A DNA stretch of 64,000 nucleotides from Paraburkholderia haematera (GCF_905220975.1 NZ_CAJNBK010000001.1:930001-994000), one strand, 5' to 3'. Positions 36,401-49,955 are shown, numbered from the stretch's first letter. Notes: a model not told the origin generated them from the letters alone. Made by a program: numbers and translations.

Positions 36401-36760
36401 TTGAACCTCGCAGCCTATTTCCCCGTCTTGTTGTTCCTCATTGTGGGCACCGGTTTAGGCGTAGCACTGGTCAGCATCGGCAAGATCCTCGGTCCCAACA
36501 AGCCCGATACCGAGAAAAACGCACCATACGAGTGCGGCTTCGAAGCATTCGAAGATGCGCGCATGAAGTTCGATGTGCGTTACTACCTCGTCGCCATTCT
36601 CTTCATCATTTTCGACCTTGAAACCGCGTTCCTGTTCCCGTGGGGTGTGGCCCTGCGCGACATCGGCTGGCCCGGCTTCATGGCAATGATGATTTTCCTG
36701 CTCGAATTCCTGTTGGGCTTCGCCTATATCTGGAAGAAGGGCGGCCTCGACTGGGAATGA
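36401..36760 (+). CDS. nuoA: NADH-quinone oxidoreductase subunit A
   Basis: Membrane subunit of complex I. 119 residues with three helices and the highly conserved [64 protein letters not shown], including the loop between helices that contacts the quinone channel. The start is TTG at 36401 with GAGGA 6 bases upstream; no ATG fits the conserved start. It is the first of 14 nuo genes on the plus strand. Confidence 0.96.
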   Translation: MNLAAYFPVLLFLIVGTGLGVALVSIGKILGPNKPDTEKNAPYECGFEAFEDARMKFDVRYYLVAILFIIFDLETAFLFPWGVALRDIGWPGFMAMMIFLLEFLLGFAYIWKKGGLDWE

Positions 36761-36823
36761 TGGATTAATCGCCGGTTTGCGAGGGTGGCCATGGCTTGCC
36801 ACCCCGTCTGGAGTGGAAAGCAA

Positions 36824-37303
36824 ATGAGTATCGAAGGGGTCTTGAAGGAAGGGTTTGTCACCACTACGGCAGACAAACTGATCAACTGGACGCGCACTGG
36901 CTCGTTGTGGCCGATGACGTTCGGTCTCGCGTGCTGCGCGGTCGAGATGATGCATGCGGGCGCTGCCCGTTATGACCTTGACCGTTTCGGCGTGGTGTTT
37001 CGTCCGAGTCCGCGTCAGTCGGACGTGATGATCGTCGCCGGCACGCTGTGCAACAAGATGGCGCCGGCTCTGCGCAAGGTCTACGATCAGATGGCCGAGC
37101 CGCGCTGGGTCATTTCGATGGGCTCGTGCGCGAACGGCGGCGGCTACTACCACTATTCCTATTCGGTCGTGCGCGGCTGCGATCGGATTGTGCCGGTCGA
37201 CGTCTACGTGCCGGGTTGCCCGCCTACGGCGGAAGCGCTGGTGTACGGCGTGATCCAGTTGCAGGCCAAGATCCGTCGCACCAACACAATCGCCCGTCAA
37301 TAA
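36824..37303 (+). CDS. nuoB: NADH-quinone oxidoreductase subunit B
   Basis: Peripheral subunit that carries iron-sulfur cluster N2, the last electron carrier before quinone. 159 residues; the cluster cysteines are seen in [36 protein letters not shown] and [14 protein letters not shown]. The ATG at 36824 ([11 protein letters not shown]) is chosen; the longer frame starting 13 codons upstream has no family match. It belongs to the nuo operon. Confidence 0.97.
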
Positions 37304-37324
37304 GGCCAACGCCTCCCCCACAAT

Positions 37325-37927
37325 ATGGCAAGCAAACTCGAGACCCTGAAAGCGAACCTCGAGGCGGCCTTTGGCGGCCTCCTGTTGAGCACCACCGAGG
37401 CAATCGGTGAGTTGACGATCGTCGTGAAGGCGAGCGACTACATCAATGTGGCAACGCGTCTGCGCGACGACCGCACGCTCGGTTTCGAGCAGTTGATGGA
37501 TCTGTGCGGAGTCGACTATCAAACCTACGGCGATGGCGCATATGACGGTCCGCGTTTCGCAGCCGTTCTGCATTTGTTGTCGGTGCAGAACAACTGGCGT
37601 CTGCGTCTGCGTGTGTTCGCGCCGGACGACGAAGTGCCGATCGTCGCGTCAGTCGTCGATATCTGGAGTTCGGCCAACTGGTACGAGCGCGAAGCATTCG
37701 ACCTGTACGGCATCGTCTTCGAGGGTCACCCGGACCTGCGCCGCATCCTGACCGACTACGGTTTCATTGGTCACCCGTTCCGTAAAGATTTCCCTGTTTC
37801 CGGCTACGTCGAAATGCGTTACGACCCGGAAGAGAAGCGCGTCGTCTATCAGCCTGTGACGATCGAGCCGCGGGAAATCACGCCGCGCGTGATCCGCGAG
37901 GATCGCTATGGCGGTCTGAAACACTAA
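37325..37927 (+). CDS. nuoC: NADH-quinone oxidoreductase subunit C
   Basis: Peripheral-arm subunit of complex I, in contact with NuoD. 200 residues. The conserved 30-kDa-subunit motif is [51 protein letters not shown]. nuoC and nuoD are separate genes here, unlike the fused nuoCD of E. coli. Confidence 0.96.
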   Translation: MASKLETLKANLEAAFGGLLLSTTEAIGELTIVVKASDYINVATRLRDDRTLGFEQLMDLCGVDYQTYGDGAYDGPRFAAVLHLLSVQNNWRLRLRVFAPDDEVPIVASVVDIWSSANWYEREAFDLYGIVFEGHPDLRRILTDYGFIGHPFRKDFPVSGYVEMRYDPEEKRVVYQPVTIEPREITPRVIREDRYGGLKH

Positions 37928-37936
37928 GAGAACGCC

Positions 37937-39190
37937 ATGGCAGAGATCAAGAACTACACGCTCAACTTCGGCCCTCAGCATCCGGCTGCGCACGGTGTGC
38001 TGCGCCTCGTGCTCGAACTCGACGGCGAAGTCATCCAGCGCGCCGATCCGCACATCGGTCTGCTGCATCGCGCGACCGAAAAGCTCGCGGAAACCAAAAC
38101 CTTCATCCAGTCCGTGCCGTATATGGACCGTCTCGACTACGTGTCGATGATGGTCAACGAGCACGGCTACGTGATGGCGATCGAAAAGCTGCTCGGCATC
38201 GAAGTGCCGATTCGCGCGCAGTACATCCGCGTGATGTTCGACGAAGTCACGCGAGTGCTGAATCACCTGATGTGGATTGGCGCACACGCGCTCGACGTCG
38301 GCGCGATGGCGGTGTTCCTGTACGCGTTCCGCGAACGCGAAGACCTGATGGACGTGTACGAAGCGGTGTCCGGCGCACGGATGCACGCGGCTTACTATCG
38401 TCCGGGTGGCGTGTACCGGGATCTGCCTGACGCAATGCCGCAATACAAGGCGTCGAAGATTCGCAATGCGAAGGCATTGTCGAAGATGAATGAGAACCGC
38501 CAGGGTTCGCTGCTCGACTTCATCGACGATTTCTTCACGCGCTTCCCGAAGTGCGTCGACGAATACGAAACGCTGCTCACCGACAACCGGATCTGGAAGC
38601 AACGTCTGGTCGGTATCGGCGTGGTTACCCCGGAGCGCGCGCTGAACCTCGGGATGACCGGCGCGATGTTGCGCGGCTCGGGTATCGAGTGGGATTTGCG
38701 CAAGAAGCAGCCGTACGAAGTTTACGACAAGATGGATTTCGACATTCCGGTCGGCGTTAATGGCGACTGTTATGACCGATATCTGGTTCGCGTCGAAGAA
38801 ATGCGGCAGTCCACGCGCATTGTGAAACAGTGCATTGAGTGGTTGCGTAAGAATCCGGGTCCGGTGATGGTCGACAATCACAAGGTTGCGCCGCCGTCGC
38901 GGGTCGGTATGAAGTCGAACATGGAAGATCTGATTCACCACTTCAAGCTTTTCACGGAAGGCTTCCATGTGCCGGAAGGCGAGGCATACGCCGCGGTCGA
39001 ACATCCGAAGGGCGAGTTCGGTATCTACCTGATCTCGGACGGTGCGAACAAGCCGTATCGCCTGAAGATTCGGGCGCCGGGCTATGCGCACCTGTCCACG
39101 CTCGATGAAATGGCGCGCGGTCACATGATCGCCGACGCCGTGACGATCATCGGTACGCAGGACATCGTGTTCGGCGAAGTCGATCGCTAG
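37937..39190 (+). CDS. nuoD: NADH-quinone oxidoreductase subunit D
   Basis: 49-kDa-type subunit that forms the quinone-binding pocket with NuoB. 417 residues, normal length. It begins [24 protein letters not shown] with the quinone-site His, and [34 protein letters not shown] and [27 protein letters not shown] are conserved. It ends with [14 protein letters not shown], typical of the family. It lies 10 bases after nuoC. Confidence 0.97.
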   Translation: MAEIKNYTLNFGPQHPAAHGVLRLVLELDGEVIQRADPHIGLLHRATEKLAETKTFIQSVPYMDRLDYVSMMVNEHGYVMAIEKLLGIEVPIRAQYIRVMFDEVTRVLNHLMWIGAHALDVGAMAVFLYAFREREDLMDVYEAVSGARMHAAYYRPGGVYRDLPDAMPQYKASKIRNAKALSKMNENRQGSLLDFIDDFFTRFPKCVDEYETLLTDNRIWKQRLVGIGVVTPERALNLGMTGAMLRGSGIEWDLRKKQPYEVYDKMDFDIPVGVNGDCYDRYLVRVEEMRQSTRIVKQCIEWLRKNPGPVMVDNHKVAPPSRVGMKSNMEDLIHHFKLFTEGFHVPEGEAYAAVEHPKGEFGIYLISDGANKPYRLKIRAPGYAHLSTLDEMARGHMIADAVTIIGTQDIVFGEVDR

Positions 39191-39321
39191 GACGTATTCA
39201 TCGGCGCGCGTCTTCAGATTGCACCGAAGCGCGCGTCAAGCAAAGGAACGCCGGGTCTGTCGCAACATGCAACGCGCGACGGGTTTTCGTTCGGTAGGAA
39301 TTGAAAGAGTCGTGTCTGAAA

Positions 39322-39807
39322 ATGATCTCAGCTGAAGGCCTGAAAGAAATCGATCGTGCGATCGCGAAGTATCCCGCCGATCAGAAACAGTCCGCCGTGA
39401 TGTCGGCGCTGGCTACTGCTCAGGAAGAGCATGGCTGGCTGTCGCCCGAACTCATGCAGTTCGTCGCGGACTATCTCGGCATGCCGGCGGTCGCCGTGCA
39501 GGAGGTGGCTACCTTCTACACGATGTACGAGACCTCGCCGGTCGGCAAGTACAAGATCACGCTCTGCACGAACCTGCCGTGCCAGCTTGGCCCGGACGGC
39601 GGCTCCGACAGCGCCTCTGAATATCTGAAGCAGAAGCTCGGCATCGACTTCGGCGAAACCACGGCTGACGGCAAGTTCACCTTGAAAGAAGGTGAGTGCA
39701 TGGGCTCGTGCGGCGATGCACCGGTGATGCTGGTGAACAACCATCGCATGTGCAGCTTCATGAGCCGCGCGAAGATCGACCAGCTGCTCGAGGAACTTTC
39801 GAAATGA
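39322..39807 (+). CDS. nuoE: NADH-quinone oxidoreductase subunit E
   Basis: 24-kDa-type subunit with a 2Fe-2S cluster, in the NADH dehydrogenase arm. 161 residues. The four cluster ligands are in CTNLPCQLG (two Cys) and CMGSCGDAP (two Cys). The start at 39322 ([18 protein letters not shown]) is chosen; a TTG at 39301 lies too close to its AGGAA and adds residues not in the family. The gap from nuoD is 131 bases with no recognised feature. Confidence 0.95.
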   Translation: MISAEGLKEIDRAIAKYPADQKQSAVMSALATAQEEHGWLSPELMQFVADYLGMPAVAVQEVATFYTMYETSPVGKYKITLCTNLPCQLGPDGGSDSASEYLKQKLGIDFGETTADGKFTLKEGECMGSCGDAPVMLVNNHRMCSFMSRAKIDQLLEELSK

Positions 39808-41132
39808 CGTCTTTACACGATCGTCACATCAAACCGCTGATTCTCGCCGGCCTGAACGGCGACAACTGGCATCTCGAAGACTATGTGGCGCGCGGCGGTT
39901 ACGCCCAGCTGCGCCGGATTCTGGAAGAAAAGATTCCGCCCGAGCAGGTGATCGCCGACGTCAAGGCGTCGGGTCTGCGCGGCCGCGGCGGTGCGGGCTT
40001 CCCGACCGGCCTGAAGTGGAGCTTCATGCCGCGTCAGTTTCCGGGGCAGAAATACCTCGTCTGCAATTCGGACGAAGGCGAACCGGGTACGTTCAAAGAC
40101 CGCGACATCCTGCGTTTCAATCCGCATTCGCTGATTGAAGGCATGGCCATCGGCGCATACGCGATGGGCATCACGGTCGGCTACAACTATATCCACGGCG
40201 AAATCTGGGAAGTCTACAAGCGCTTTGAAGAAGCGTTGGAAGAAGCCCGTCGCGCCGGGTTCCTCGGCGACAACATCATGGGTTCGGGCTTCTCGTTCGA
40301 GCTGCATGCGCACCACGGCTACGGCGCCTACATTTGCGGCGAAGAAACCGCGCTGCTCGAATCGCTCGAAGGCAAGAAAGGCCAGCCGCGTTTCAAGCCG
40401 CCGTTCCCGGCGAGCTTCGGCGTCTATGGCAAGCCGACCACGATCAACAACACCGAGACGTTCGCTGCAGTGCCGTTCCTGCTCGCGATTGGTCCGCAGA
40501 ATTACCTCGAAATCGGCAAGCCGAACAACGGCGGCACGAAGATTTTCTCGGTTGCAGGCGACGTTGAGCGTCCGGGTAACTATGAAATTCCCCTCGGCAC
40601 ACCGTTCGCGACGCTGATGGAGCTGGCTGGCGGTATGCGCGGCGGCAAGAAGATCAAGGCAGTGATTCCCGGCGGCTCGTCAGCACCGGTGATTCCCGGC
40701 GAAATGATGATGCAGACCGACATGGACTACGACGCGATCGCCAAGGCTGGCTCGATGCTCGGTTCCGGCGCGGTCATCGTGATGGACGAAACGCGTTGCA
40801 TGGTGCGTTCGCTGTTGCGTCTGTCGTATTTCTATTACGAAGAGTCGTGCGGTCAGTGCACGCCGTGCCGCGAAGGCACTGGCTGGCTGTATCGCGTCGT
40901 GCATCGTATCGAACACGGGCTCGGCCGTCCGGAAGATCTGGATCTGCTGAATTCGGTTGCTGAAAACATCATGGGCCGCACGATTTGCGCGCTCGGCGAT
41001 GCAGCGGCCATGCCGGTTCGCGGCATGCTCAAGCACTACTGGGACGAATTCGAATATCACGTGGCGCACAAGCATTGCCTCGTCGGCGGTCACGCCGGTG
41101 CGGCAGCGGCGTCGGAAACAGTGGCTGCCTGA
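39804..41132 (+). CDS. nuoF: NADH-quinone oxidoreductase subunit F
   Basis: 51-kDa-type subunit that binds FMN and NADH and carries a 4Fe-4S cluster. 442 residues. The NADH/FMN region shows [19 protein letters not shown] and [34 protein letters not shown] follows, and the cluster cysteines are in [15 protein letters not shown] plus a fourth Cys in [15 protein letters not shown]. Its ATG overlaps the nuoE stop (ATGA). Confidence 0.97.
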   Translation: MTSLHDRHIKPLILAGLNGDNWHLEDYVARGGYAQLRRILEEKIPPEQVIADVKASGLRGRGGAGFPTGLKWSFMPRQFPGQKYLVCNSDEGEPGTFKDRDILRFNPHSLIEGMAIGAYAMGITVGYNYIHGEIWEVYKRFEEALEEARRAGFLGDNIMGSGFSFELHAHHGYGAYICGEETALLESLEGKKGQPRFKPPFPASFGVYGKPTTINNTETFAAVPFLLAIGPQNYLEIGKPNNGGTKIFSVAGDVERPGNYEIPLGTPFATLMELAGGMRGGKKIKAVIPGGSSAPVIPGEMMMQTDMDYDAIAKAGSMLGSGAVIVMDETRCMVRSLLRLSYFYYEESCGQCTPCREGTGWLYRVVHRIEHGLGRPEDLDLLNSVAENIMGRTICALGDAAAMPVRGMLKHYWDEFEYHVAHKHCLVGGHAGAAAASETVAA

Positions 41133-41242
41133 GTACGCTGAATAGCGCACCAGAACATATCATCCGCGGGATTCATCGCCTGAAACGGGCGATGAACAGG
41201 GCGAACGATTGAGCGGTAACAGGTTAAGGAAGATTGACCATC

Positions 41243-43576
41243 ATGGTTGAACTTGAAATAGACGGCAAGAAAGTAGAGGTGCCTGAAGGCAGCATGGTGA
41301 TCCAGGCTGCGCAACAGGTCGACACGTACATTCCTCACTTCTGCTATCACAAGAAGCTGTCGATTGCGGCCAACTGCCGGATGTGTCTGGTCGATGTCGA
41401 AAAGATGCCGAAGGCCGTGCCCGCATGCGCCACGCCGGTGTCGGCGGGCATGATCGTGCGCACGAAGTCCGAGAAGGCGGTGAAGGGCCAGCAAGCCGTG
41501 ATGGAATTCCTGCTGATCAACCACCCGCTGGATTGCCCGATCTGCGATCAGGGCGGCGAGTGTCAGTTGCAGGATCTGGCCGTGGGCTACGGCAAGTCGT
41601 CGTCGCGTTATAGCGAAGAAAAGCGCGTGGTGTTCCACAAGAACGTCGGCCCGCTGATCTCGATGGAAGAAATGTCGCGTTGCATCCACTGCACGCGTTG
41701 CGTCCGCTTCGGCCAGGAAGTCGCCGGCGTGATGGAACTCGGCATGCTGGGCCGCGGCGAGCATTCGGAGATCACGTCGTTCGTCGGCAAGACGGTCGAC
41801 TCCGAACTGTCGGGCAACATGATCGATCTGTGCCCGGTCGGCGCGCTGACCAGCAAGCCGTTCCGCTACAGCGCCCGCACGTGGGAACTGTCGCGCCGCA
41901 AGTCGGTGAGCCCGCATGATTCCGTCGGCGCGAACCTTGTGGTGCAAGTGAAGAACAATCGCGTGATGCGTGTTCTGCCGTTCGAAAACGAATCCATCAA
42001 CGAATGCTGGATTTCGGACAAGGACCGCTTCTCGTACGAAGGTCTGAATAGCCCGGAACGTCTCACGCAGCCGATGCTCAAGCAAGGCGGCAAGTGGGTC
42101 GAGACCGACTGGCAATCCGCGCTGGAATATGTGGTCAAGGGTCTGAAGGGCATCAAGGGCGACCATGGCGCGAACGCGCTGGCTGCGCTTGGCAGCGCCC
42201 ACAGCACCGTCGAAGAACTGTTCCTGTTGAAGCAGTTGGCCCAGGCGGTCGGTACGCCTAACGTCGACTTCCGTCTGCGTCAGGCGGATTTCTCCGCACC
42301 GGTCAACGGTGCACCTTGGCTCGGCACGACTATCGCCGATCTGTCGAACGTGGATTCGGCGCTCGTGATCGGTTCGGATCTGCGCCGCGATCATCCGCTG
42401 TTCGCCGCGCGTCTGCGTCAAGCCGCCAAGAGCGGTACGAAGCTCACGCTCGTGCAAGCCACTAACGACGACGCGCTGATTCCGCAAGCGCGGCGCGTGG
42501 TTGCGGCACCGTCGGCATGGCTCGACGCACTGGCCGGCATCGCCGGCGCGGTGTCGGAAGCAAACGGCGCGGCACTGCCGGAGGCCTTCGCCGGCACGCA
42601 GCCGACGGACACCGACAAACAGCTAGCGAAGTCGCTCGTCACCGGCGAACACCGTGTGGTGTTGCTCGGCAATGGTGCGGTCCGTCATCCGGACTTCGCC
42701 GGGATTCACGCCGCGGCGCAATGGATCGCAGAAGCGACCGGCGCCACGCTGGGTTTCCTCACGGAAGGCGCCAACACGGTCGGCGCGCATCTCGTGAACG
42801 CATTGCCGGGTGAGGGCGGTTTGAACGCTCGCGAAGTGTTCGAGCAGCCGCGCAAGGGTTATGTGCTGCTGAACGTCGAGCCGGAATTCGACACGGCCAA
42901 TCCGGCGCAGGCTTTGGCCGCGCTGAAGCAGGCTGAAATGGTTGTCGTGATGTCGCCTTTCCAGATGGGCGCTGAATACGCTGACGTCCTGCTGCCGATC
43001 GCACCGTTCACGGAAACGGCCGGCACGTTCGTCAATGCCGAAGGTACCGTGCAGACGTTCAACGGCGTCGTGCGCCCGCTCGGCGACACGCGTCCGGCAT
43101 GGAAGGTCTTGCGTGTGTTGGGCAGCCTGCTGGGCGTGCCGGGTTTCGAATTCGACACCTCGGAAGAAGTGCGTACAGCGGCCCTCGGCGACGGCGAGAT
43201 CAAGTCGCGCCTGTCGAACAAGACGGATGTCGCGGTTGCACGTGGCAAGGCCGCAAAGGCAGCGGAAGGCAAATTCGAGCGTATCGCCGACGTGCCGATT
43301 TACCACGCCGACGCGCTGGTGCGTCGCGCTGAGTCGCTGCACCTGACGGCAGCGGCGCGCGCAGCGAACTCGGTCGGTCTGCCGGCCGCGCTGTTCGACA
43401 AACTGGGTTTGAAGGAAGGCGACGCAGTGCGCGTGCGCCAGGGCGAGCAGTCGGTGCAGTTGCCGGCTGTGCGCGACGCGAATCTTGCGGAGACGGTCGT
43501 CCGCGTATCGGCGGCTACGCCTGCCGGTGCAGCGCTGGGCAGCCTGTTCGGTGAACTGCTGGTGGAGAAGGCGTAA
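41243..43576 (+). CDS. nuoG: NADH-quinone oxidoreductase subunit G
   Basis: 75-kDa-type subunit, with three or more iron-sulfur clusters. 777 residues. The N-terminal 2Fe-2S ligands are in CYHKKLSIAANCRMC, then LDCPICDQGGECQLQDLAVGYG and MSRCIHCTRCVRFGQEVAGVMELGMLGRGE carry the 4Fe-4S ligands. A large molybdopterin-oxidoreductase-like but catalytically inactive domain follows (about residues 215-680). The ATG at 41243 (MVELEIDGKKVEVPEG) is chosen over a TTG 3 codons earlier that lies too close to AAGGAAG. Confidence 0.96.
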   Translation: MVELEIDGKKVEVPEGSMVIQAAQQVDTYIPHFCYHKKLSIAANCRMCLVDVEKMPKAVPACATPVSAGMIVRTKSEKAVKGQQAVMEFLLINHPLDCPICDQGGECQLQDLAVGYGKSSSRYSEEKRVVFHKNVGPLISMEEMSRCIHCTRCVRFGQEVAGVMELGMLGRGEHSEITSFVGKTVDSELSGNMIDLCPVGALTSKPFRYSARTWELSRRKSVSPHDSVGANLVVQVKNNRVMRVLPFENESINECWISDKDRFSYEGLNSPERLTQPMLKQGGKWVETDWQSALEYVVKGLKGIKGDHGANALAALGSAHSTVEELFLLKQLAQAVGTPNVDFRLRQADFSAPVNGAPWLGTTIADLSNVDSALVIGSDLRRDHPLFAARLRQAAKSGTKLTLVQATNDDALIPQARRVVAAPSAWLDALAGIAGAVSEANGAALPEAFAGTQPTDTDKQLAKSLVTGEHRVVLLGNGAVRHPDFAGIHAAAQWIAEATGATLGFLTEGANTVGAHLVNALPGEGGLNAREVFEQPRKGYVLLNVEPEFDTANPAQALAALKQAEMVVVMSPFQMGAEYADVLLPIAPFTETAGTFVNAEGTVQTFNGVVRPLGDTRPAWKVLRVLGSLLGVPGFEFDTSEEVRTAALGDGEIKSRLSNKTDVAVARGKAAKAAEGKFERIADVPIYHADALVRRAESLHLTAAARAANSVGLPAALFDKLGLKEGDAVRVRQGEQSVQLPAVRDANLAETVVRVSAATPAGAALGSLFGELLVEKA

Positions 43577-44641
43577 ATGAGCTTGTTCGATACGATCAAC
43601 TCGGGCGGCACCCAGCTTCTCGGTGTGGCATGGCCCACGGTGTGGGCACTGGTGCGCATCCTGGTGGTGGCCGTCGTGATCCTGCTGTGCGTGGCTTACC
43701 TGATTCTGTGGGAGCGTAAGCTGATCGGCTGGATGCACGTGCGTCTCGGCCCGAACCGCGTCGGCCCCGCAGGTTTGCTGCAACCGATCGCCGACGTGCT
43801 GAAGCTGTTGCTGAAAGAAGTGATTCAGCCGGCTCAGGCAAGCCGCTGGATCTACATGATCGCGCCGATCATGGTGGTGGTGCCGGCCTTCGCGGTCTGG
43901 GCGGTGATTCCGTTTCAGGCTGGCGCGGTGCTCGGCGACATCAACGCGGGTCTCCTGTACGCGATCGCGATTTCGTCAGTCGGCGTGTACGGCGTGATTC
44001 TGGCCGGCTGGGCGTCGAACTCGAAGTACGCGTTCCTCGGTGCGATGCGCGCGGCCGCTCAAATGGTCTCGTACGAAATTTCAATGGGCTTCGCCCTCGT
44101 CGTCGTGCTGATGACTTCGGGCAGCCTGAATCTGTCGGACATCGTGACGTCGCAGGAGCGCGGCATCTTCGCCGGCTGCGGCTTGAACTTCCTGTCGTGG
44201 AACTGGCTGCCGCTCCTGCCGATGTTCGTCGTGTACTTCATCTCGGGCATCGCCGAAACGAACCGTCACCCGTTCGACGTGGTGGAAGGTGAGTCGGAAA
44301 TCGTCGCGGGCCACATGATCGATTACTCGGGGATGGCGTTCGCGCTGTTCTTCCTCGCCGAGTACATCAACATGATCGTGATCTCGGCATTGGCTGCAAC
44401 ACTGTTCCTCGGCGGCTGGAGCGCACCGTTCGGCTTCCTGTCGTTTATCCCGGGTATCTTCTGGCTGGTGCTGAAGGTTTTCTTCCTGTTGTCGGTATTC
44501 ATCTGGGCGCGTGCCACGTTCCCGCGCTATCGCTATGACCAGATCATGCGTCTGGGCTGGAAAATTTTCATTCCGGTTTGCGTGGTGTGGCTCATCGTGG
44601 TCGGCTTCTGGATCATGTCGCCGTTGAATATCTGGAAATAA
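43577..44641 (+). CDS. nuoH: NADH-quinone oxidoreductase subunit H
   Basis: Membrane subunit at the junction of the two arms, forming the quinone chamber entry. 354 residues, eight or nine helices. Conserved parts include [94 protein letters not shown] and [18 protein letters not shown]. Its ATG starts directly after the nuoG stop. Confidence 0.97.
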   Translation: MSLFDTINSGGTQLLGVAWPTVWALVRILVVAVVILLCVAYLILWERKLIGWMHVRLGPNRVGPAGLLQPIADVLKLLLKEVIQPAQASRWIYMIAPIMVVVPAFAVWAVIPFQAGAVLGDINAGLLYAIAISSVGVYGVILAGWASNSKYAFLGAMRAAAQMVSYEISMGFALVVVLMTSGSLNLSDIVTSQERGIFAGCGLNFLSWNWLPLLPMFVVYFISGIAETNRHPFDVVEGESEIVAGHMIDYSGMAFALFFLAEYINMIVISALAATLFLGGWSAPFGFLSFIPGIFWLVLKVFFLLSVFIWARATFPRYRYDQIMRLGWKIFIPVCVVWLIVVGFWIMSPLNIWK

Positions 44642-44656
44642 AGGGCGGATGAACCC

Positions 44657-45145
44657 ATGACCGCAATCCAAAACTTTTTCAAGACCTTCTTCCTGACGGA
44701 GCTGCTCAAAGGCCTTGCGCTGACCGGACGTTATACGTTCCAGCGCAAGATCACGGTGCAGTTCCCGGAAGAGAAGACCCCGATCTCGCCGCGTTTCCGT
44801 GGCTTGCATGCGCTGCGCCGCTATGAAAACGGTGAAGAGCGCTGCATCGCCTGCAAGCTGTGCGAAGCGGTGTGCCCGGCACTCGCCATTACGATCGAAT
44901 CGGAAACCCGTGCGGACAACACACGCCGCACGACGCGTTACGACATCGACCTGACCAAGTGCATCTTCTGCGGTTTCTGCGAAGAGAGCTGCCCGGTCGA
45001 TTCGATCGTCGAGACGCACATTCTCGAATATCACGGCGAAAAGCGCGGCGACCTGTATTTCACGAAGGACATGCTGCTGGCCGTGGGCGATCGCTACGAA
45101 GCGGAGATCGCTGCGAACAAGGCGGCTGACGCACCGTATCGTTGA
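44657..45145 (+). CDS. nuoI: NADH-quinone oxidoreductase subunit I
   Basis: TYKY-type subunit with two 4Fe-4S clusters (N6a and N6b) that pass electrons to N2. 162 residues. The two ferredoxin motifs are [12 protein letters not shown] (residues about 64-75) and [12 protein letters not shown] (about 103-114). The conserved [21 protein letters not shown] and [12 protein letters not shown] are present. A 180-base gap with three short hairpins follows before nuoJ. Confidence 0.97.
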   Translation: MTAIQNFFKTFFLTELLKGLALTGRYTFQRKITVQFPEEKTPISPRFRGLHALRRYENGEERCIACKLCEAVCPALAITIESETRADNTRRTTRYDIDLTKCIFCGFCEESCPVDSIVETHILEYHGEKRGDLYFTKDMLLAVGDRYEAEIAANKAADAPYR

Positions 45146-45181
45146 AGCGCTTCAGTTGAAGCAGTAAATGCAGAAGTAATA

Positions 45182-45240
45182 CGGCCTGTTGTCGGGCCGA
45201 GCGCCGCGGCCTGAACGCCGCGGCACGGCGCACCTGTGCG
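45182..45240 (+). other. Three short hairpins in the nuoI-nuoJ gap
   Basis: CGGCC/GGCCG (45182-45199), GCCGCGGC twice around CTGAAC (45203-45224), and CGCAC/GTGCG (45229-45240) stand in tandem. No T run follows them, so they are not an ordinary terminator. The rest of the 180-base gap, up to nuoJ at 45326, has no recognised element. Confidence 0.4.
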
Positions 45241-45325
45241 GTTTTCTGGCGGTTCCGGCCGCTTTTCCCCGCCACACGTGCCAAAGAACAATGCCTGACG
45301 ATGGCCTAACGATGAACCGGTAATC

Positions 45326-46015
45326 ATGGAATTCACGACCGTACTGTTCTACATCTTCGCGCTACTCCTGGTGGTTTCAGGGCTGAAGGTGATCACCTCG
45401 CGCAACCCGGTTTCGTCCGCACTGTTTCTGGTGCTGGCGTTCTTCAACGCAGCCGCGATCTGGATGCTGCTGGAGGCCGAGTTCCTCGCGATTCTGCTGG
45501 TGCTGGTGTATGTCGGCGCGGTGATGGTGCTGTTCCTGTTCGTCGTGATGATGCTGGACATCAATATCGACGTGCTGCGCAAAGACTTCAAACGCTTCGT
45601 GCCGATGGCCACGCTGGTGGGCGCGATCATCGTGATCGAGACCGCGCTGATCCTGTGGCACGGCTACGGTGCGACTGCCACGGCGCTGCGCGACACCACG
45701 GCTGCGGCGAACGGCATGGCCGGCTGGTCGAACACCCGCGTGATCGGCAAGATCATCTACACCGACTACATCTTCGCGTTCGAAGTCGCCGGCCTTGTGC
45801 TGCTGGTGGCGATCATCGCGGCGATCGCGCTGACCACGAGTCACAAGAAAGATAGCAAGCGCCAGAACGTCAGTGAGCAGGTCAAAGTGCGTGCTCAGGA
45901 CCGTGTGCGCATCGTGAAGATGGCGTCTGAAAAGACCGCGGCAACTGTCGCGGCGGAAGAAGCCGCCGCAGCGGCAGCAGCGGCGGCCGACTCGGCACCC
46001 GCTAAAAACAGCTGA
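45326..46015 (+). CDS. nuoJ: NADH-quinone oxidoreductase subunit J
   Basis: Membrane-arm subunit of complex I. 229 residues with five helices. The conserved segment [45 protein letters not shown] is present as [16 protein letters not shown] and the following run. The C-terminus has a basic/Ala-rich tail of about 60 residues ([15 protein letters not shown]) that goes beyond the E. coli protein. Confidence 0.95.
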   Translation: MEFTTVLFYIFALLLVVSGLKVITSRNPVSSALFLVLAFFNAAAIWMLLEAEFLAILLVLVYVGAVMVLFLFVVMMLDINIDVLRKDFKRFVPMATLVGAIIVIETALILWHGYGATATALRDTTAAANGMAGWSNTRVIGKIIYTDYIFAFEVAGLVLLVAIIAAIALTTSHKKDSKRQNVSEQVKVRAQDRVRIVKMASEKTAATVAAEEAAAAAAAAADSAPAKNS

Positions 46016-46035
46016 GCGGACAGGAGATAAAAATC

Positions 46036-46341
46036 ATGTTGACCCTTGCTCATTACCTTGTCCTCGGCGCCATCCTGTTTGCGATCAGCGTCGTCGGTAT
46101 TTTCCTGAACCGTCGCAACGTCATCATCATCCTGATGGCGATCGAACTGATGCTGCTGGCGGTGAACACCAATTTCGTCGCGTTCTCGCATTACCTCGGC
46201 GACGTGCATGGCCAGATCTTCGTCTTCTTCGTGCTGACGGTTGCAGCAGCTGAAGCAGCGATCGGCCTCGCAATTCTGGTGACCCTGTTCCGTAGCCTCG
46301 ACACGATCAATGTCGAGGACCTCGATCAGCTCAAAGGTTAA
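46036..46341 (+). CDS. nuoK: NADH-quinone oxidoreductase subunit K
   Basis: Small membrane-arm subunit. 101 residues with three helices and the conserved glutamates in [26 protein letters not shown] and [16 protein letters not shown], which lie along the hydrophilic path for proton transfer. AGGAGATAA precedes the ATG. Confidence 0.96.
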   Translation: MLTLAHYLVLGAILFAISVVGIFLNRRNVIIILMAIELMLLAVNTNFVAFSHYLGDVHGQIFVFFVLTVAAAEAAIGLAILVTLFRSLDTINVEDLDQLKG

Positions 46342-46358
46342 TTTCAGGTAAAGCGGTT

Positions 46359-48425
<2,067 letters not shown>

Positions 48426-48439
48426 GGCGAGGGACACTA

Positions 48440-49930
48440 ATGCACGCTTATCCGATTCTCAGTATCGCGATCTGGTTACCGATCCTCGTAGGTCTTCTGG
48501 TTCTGGCCATTGGTTCCGACCGGAACCCGGCTCCGGCGCGTTGGGTTGCGCTGATTGGCTCGGTCGTCAGCTTCATCGTGACGATCCCGCTGATTACCGG
48601 TTTTGATTCGAGCACCGCCGATCTGCAGTTCGTCGAAAAGGCGAACTGGATCGAGCGCTTCAACATCACGTATCACCTGGGTGTCGACGGCATCTCGATG
48701 TGGTTCGTCGTGTTGACCGCATTGATTACGGTGATCGTCGTGATCTCCGCTTGGGAAGTGATCACGAAGAACGTGGCCCAGTACCTCGCTTCGTTCCTGA
48801 TCCTGTCCGGCATCATGGTCGGCGTGTTCAGTGCAGCGGACGGCATGCTGTTCTACGTGTTCTTCGAAGCGACGCTGATTCCGATGTACATCATCATCGG
48901 CGTGTGGGGTGGGGCGAACCGCGTGTACGCGGCGTTCAAGTTCTTCCTGTACACGCTGATGGGTTCGCTGCTGATGCTGGTCGCGCTGCTGTACCTGTAC
49001 ATCCAGACTGGCACGTTCGATCTGGCTACCTGGCAGAACGCGCAGATCGGCATGACCCCGCAGATATTGTTATTTATAGCGTTCTTCATGGCCTTCGCCG
49101 TGAAGGTGCCGATGTGGCCGGTTCACACGTGGTTGCCTGACGCCCACGTGGAAGCGCCGACCGGTGGTTCGGTCGTGCTGGCCGCGATCATGCTGAAGCT
49201 GGGCGCCTACGGTTTCGTGCGCTTCTCGCTGCCGATCGCGCCGGACGCAAGCCACTTCCTCGCACCGGTCGTCGTCACGCTGTCGCTGATCGCGGTGATC
49301 TACATCGGTCTGGTCGCGATGGTGCAGGCCGACATGAAGAAGCTGGTCGCGTATTCGTCGATTGCGCACATGGGTTTCGTGACGCTCGGTTTCTTCATCT
49401 TCAACCAGCTCGGCGTTGAAGGCGCAATCGTGCAGATGATCTCGCACGGTTTTGTGTCGGGCGCAATGTTCCTGTGTATCGGTGTGTTGTACGACCGGAT
49501 GCACTCGCGCCAGATCGCCGACTACGGCGGTGTCGTCAACACGATGCCGAAGTTCGCGGCGCTGGTCATGCTGTTCTCGATGGCCAATTGCGGCTTGCCG
49601 GGTACTTCCGGTTTCGTCGGCGAATTCATGGTGATTCTGGCTGCTGTCCAGTACAACTTCTGGATCGCGGGCGGTGCGGCTGTCACGCTGATTCTCGGTG
49701 CGGCCTACACGTTGTGGATGTACAAGCGCGTGTACTTCGGCGCGGTTGCCAACGATCACGTGAAGAGCCTCGTCGACATCAACCGTCGCGAATTTTTCAT
49801 GCTGGCAGTGCTCGCCGCACTGACGCTGTTCATGGGCCTGTATCCGAAGCCCTTTACCGATGTGATGCACGTATCCGTGGAAAACCTCCTCTCCCACGTC
49901 GCGCAGTCCAAACTGCCGTTGCCACAGTAA
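48440..49930 (+). CDS. nuoM: NADH-quinone oxidoreductase subunit M
   Basis: Second antiporter-like proton-pumping subunit. 496 residues, about 14 helices. LFYVFFEATLIPMYIIIGVWGG, VPMWPVHTWLPDAHVEAPTGGSVVLAAIMLKLGAYGF and VAYSSIAHMGFVTLGFF are the family signatures. It starts 15 bases after nuoL. Confidence 0.97.
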   Translation: MHAYPILSIAIWLPILVGLLVLAIGSDRNPAPARWVALIGSVVSFIVTIPLITGFDSSTADLQFVEKANWIERFNITYHLGVDGISMWFVVLTALITVIVVISAWEVITKNVAQYLASFLILSGIMVGVFSAADGMLFYVFFEATLIPMYIIIGVWGGANRVYAAFKFFLYTLMGSLLMLVALLYLYIQTGTFDLATWQNAQIGMTPQILLFIAFFMAFAVKVPMWPVHTWLPDAHVEAPTGGSVVLAAIMLKLGAYGFVRFSLPIAPDASHFLAPVVVTLSLIAVIYIGLVAMVQADMKKLVAYSSIAHMGFVTLGFFIFNQLGVEGAIVQMISHGFVSGAMFLCIGVLYDRMHSRQIADYGGVVNTMPKFAALVMLFSMANCGLPGTSGFVGEFMVILAAVQYNFWIAGGAAVTLILGAAYTLWMYKRVYFGAVANDHVKSLVDINRREFFMLAVLAALTLFMGLYPKPFTDVMHVSVENLLSHVAQSKLPLPQ

Positions 49931-49955
49931 TGCAGAGCGGAGGAATTTAAAGATC

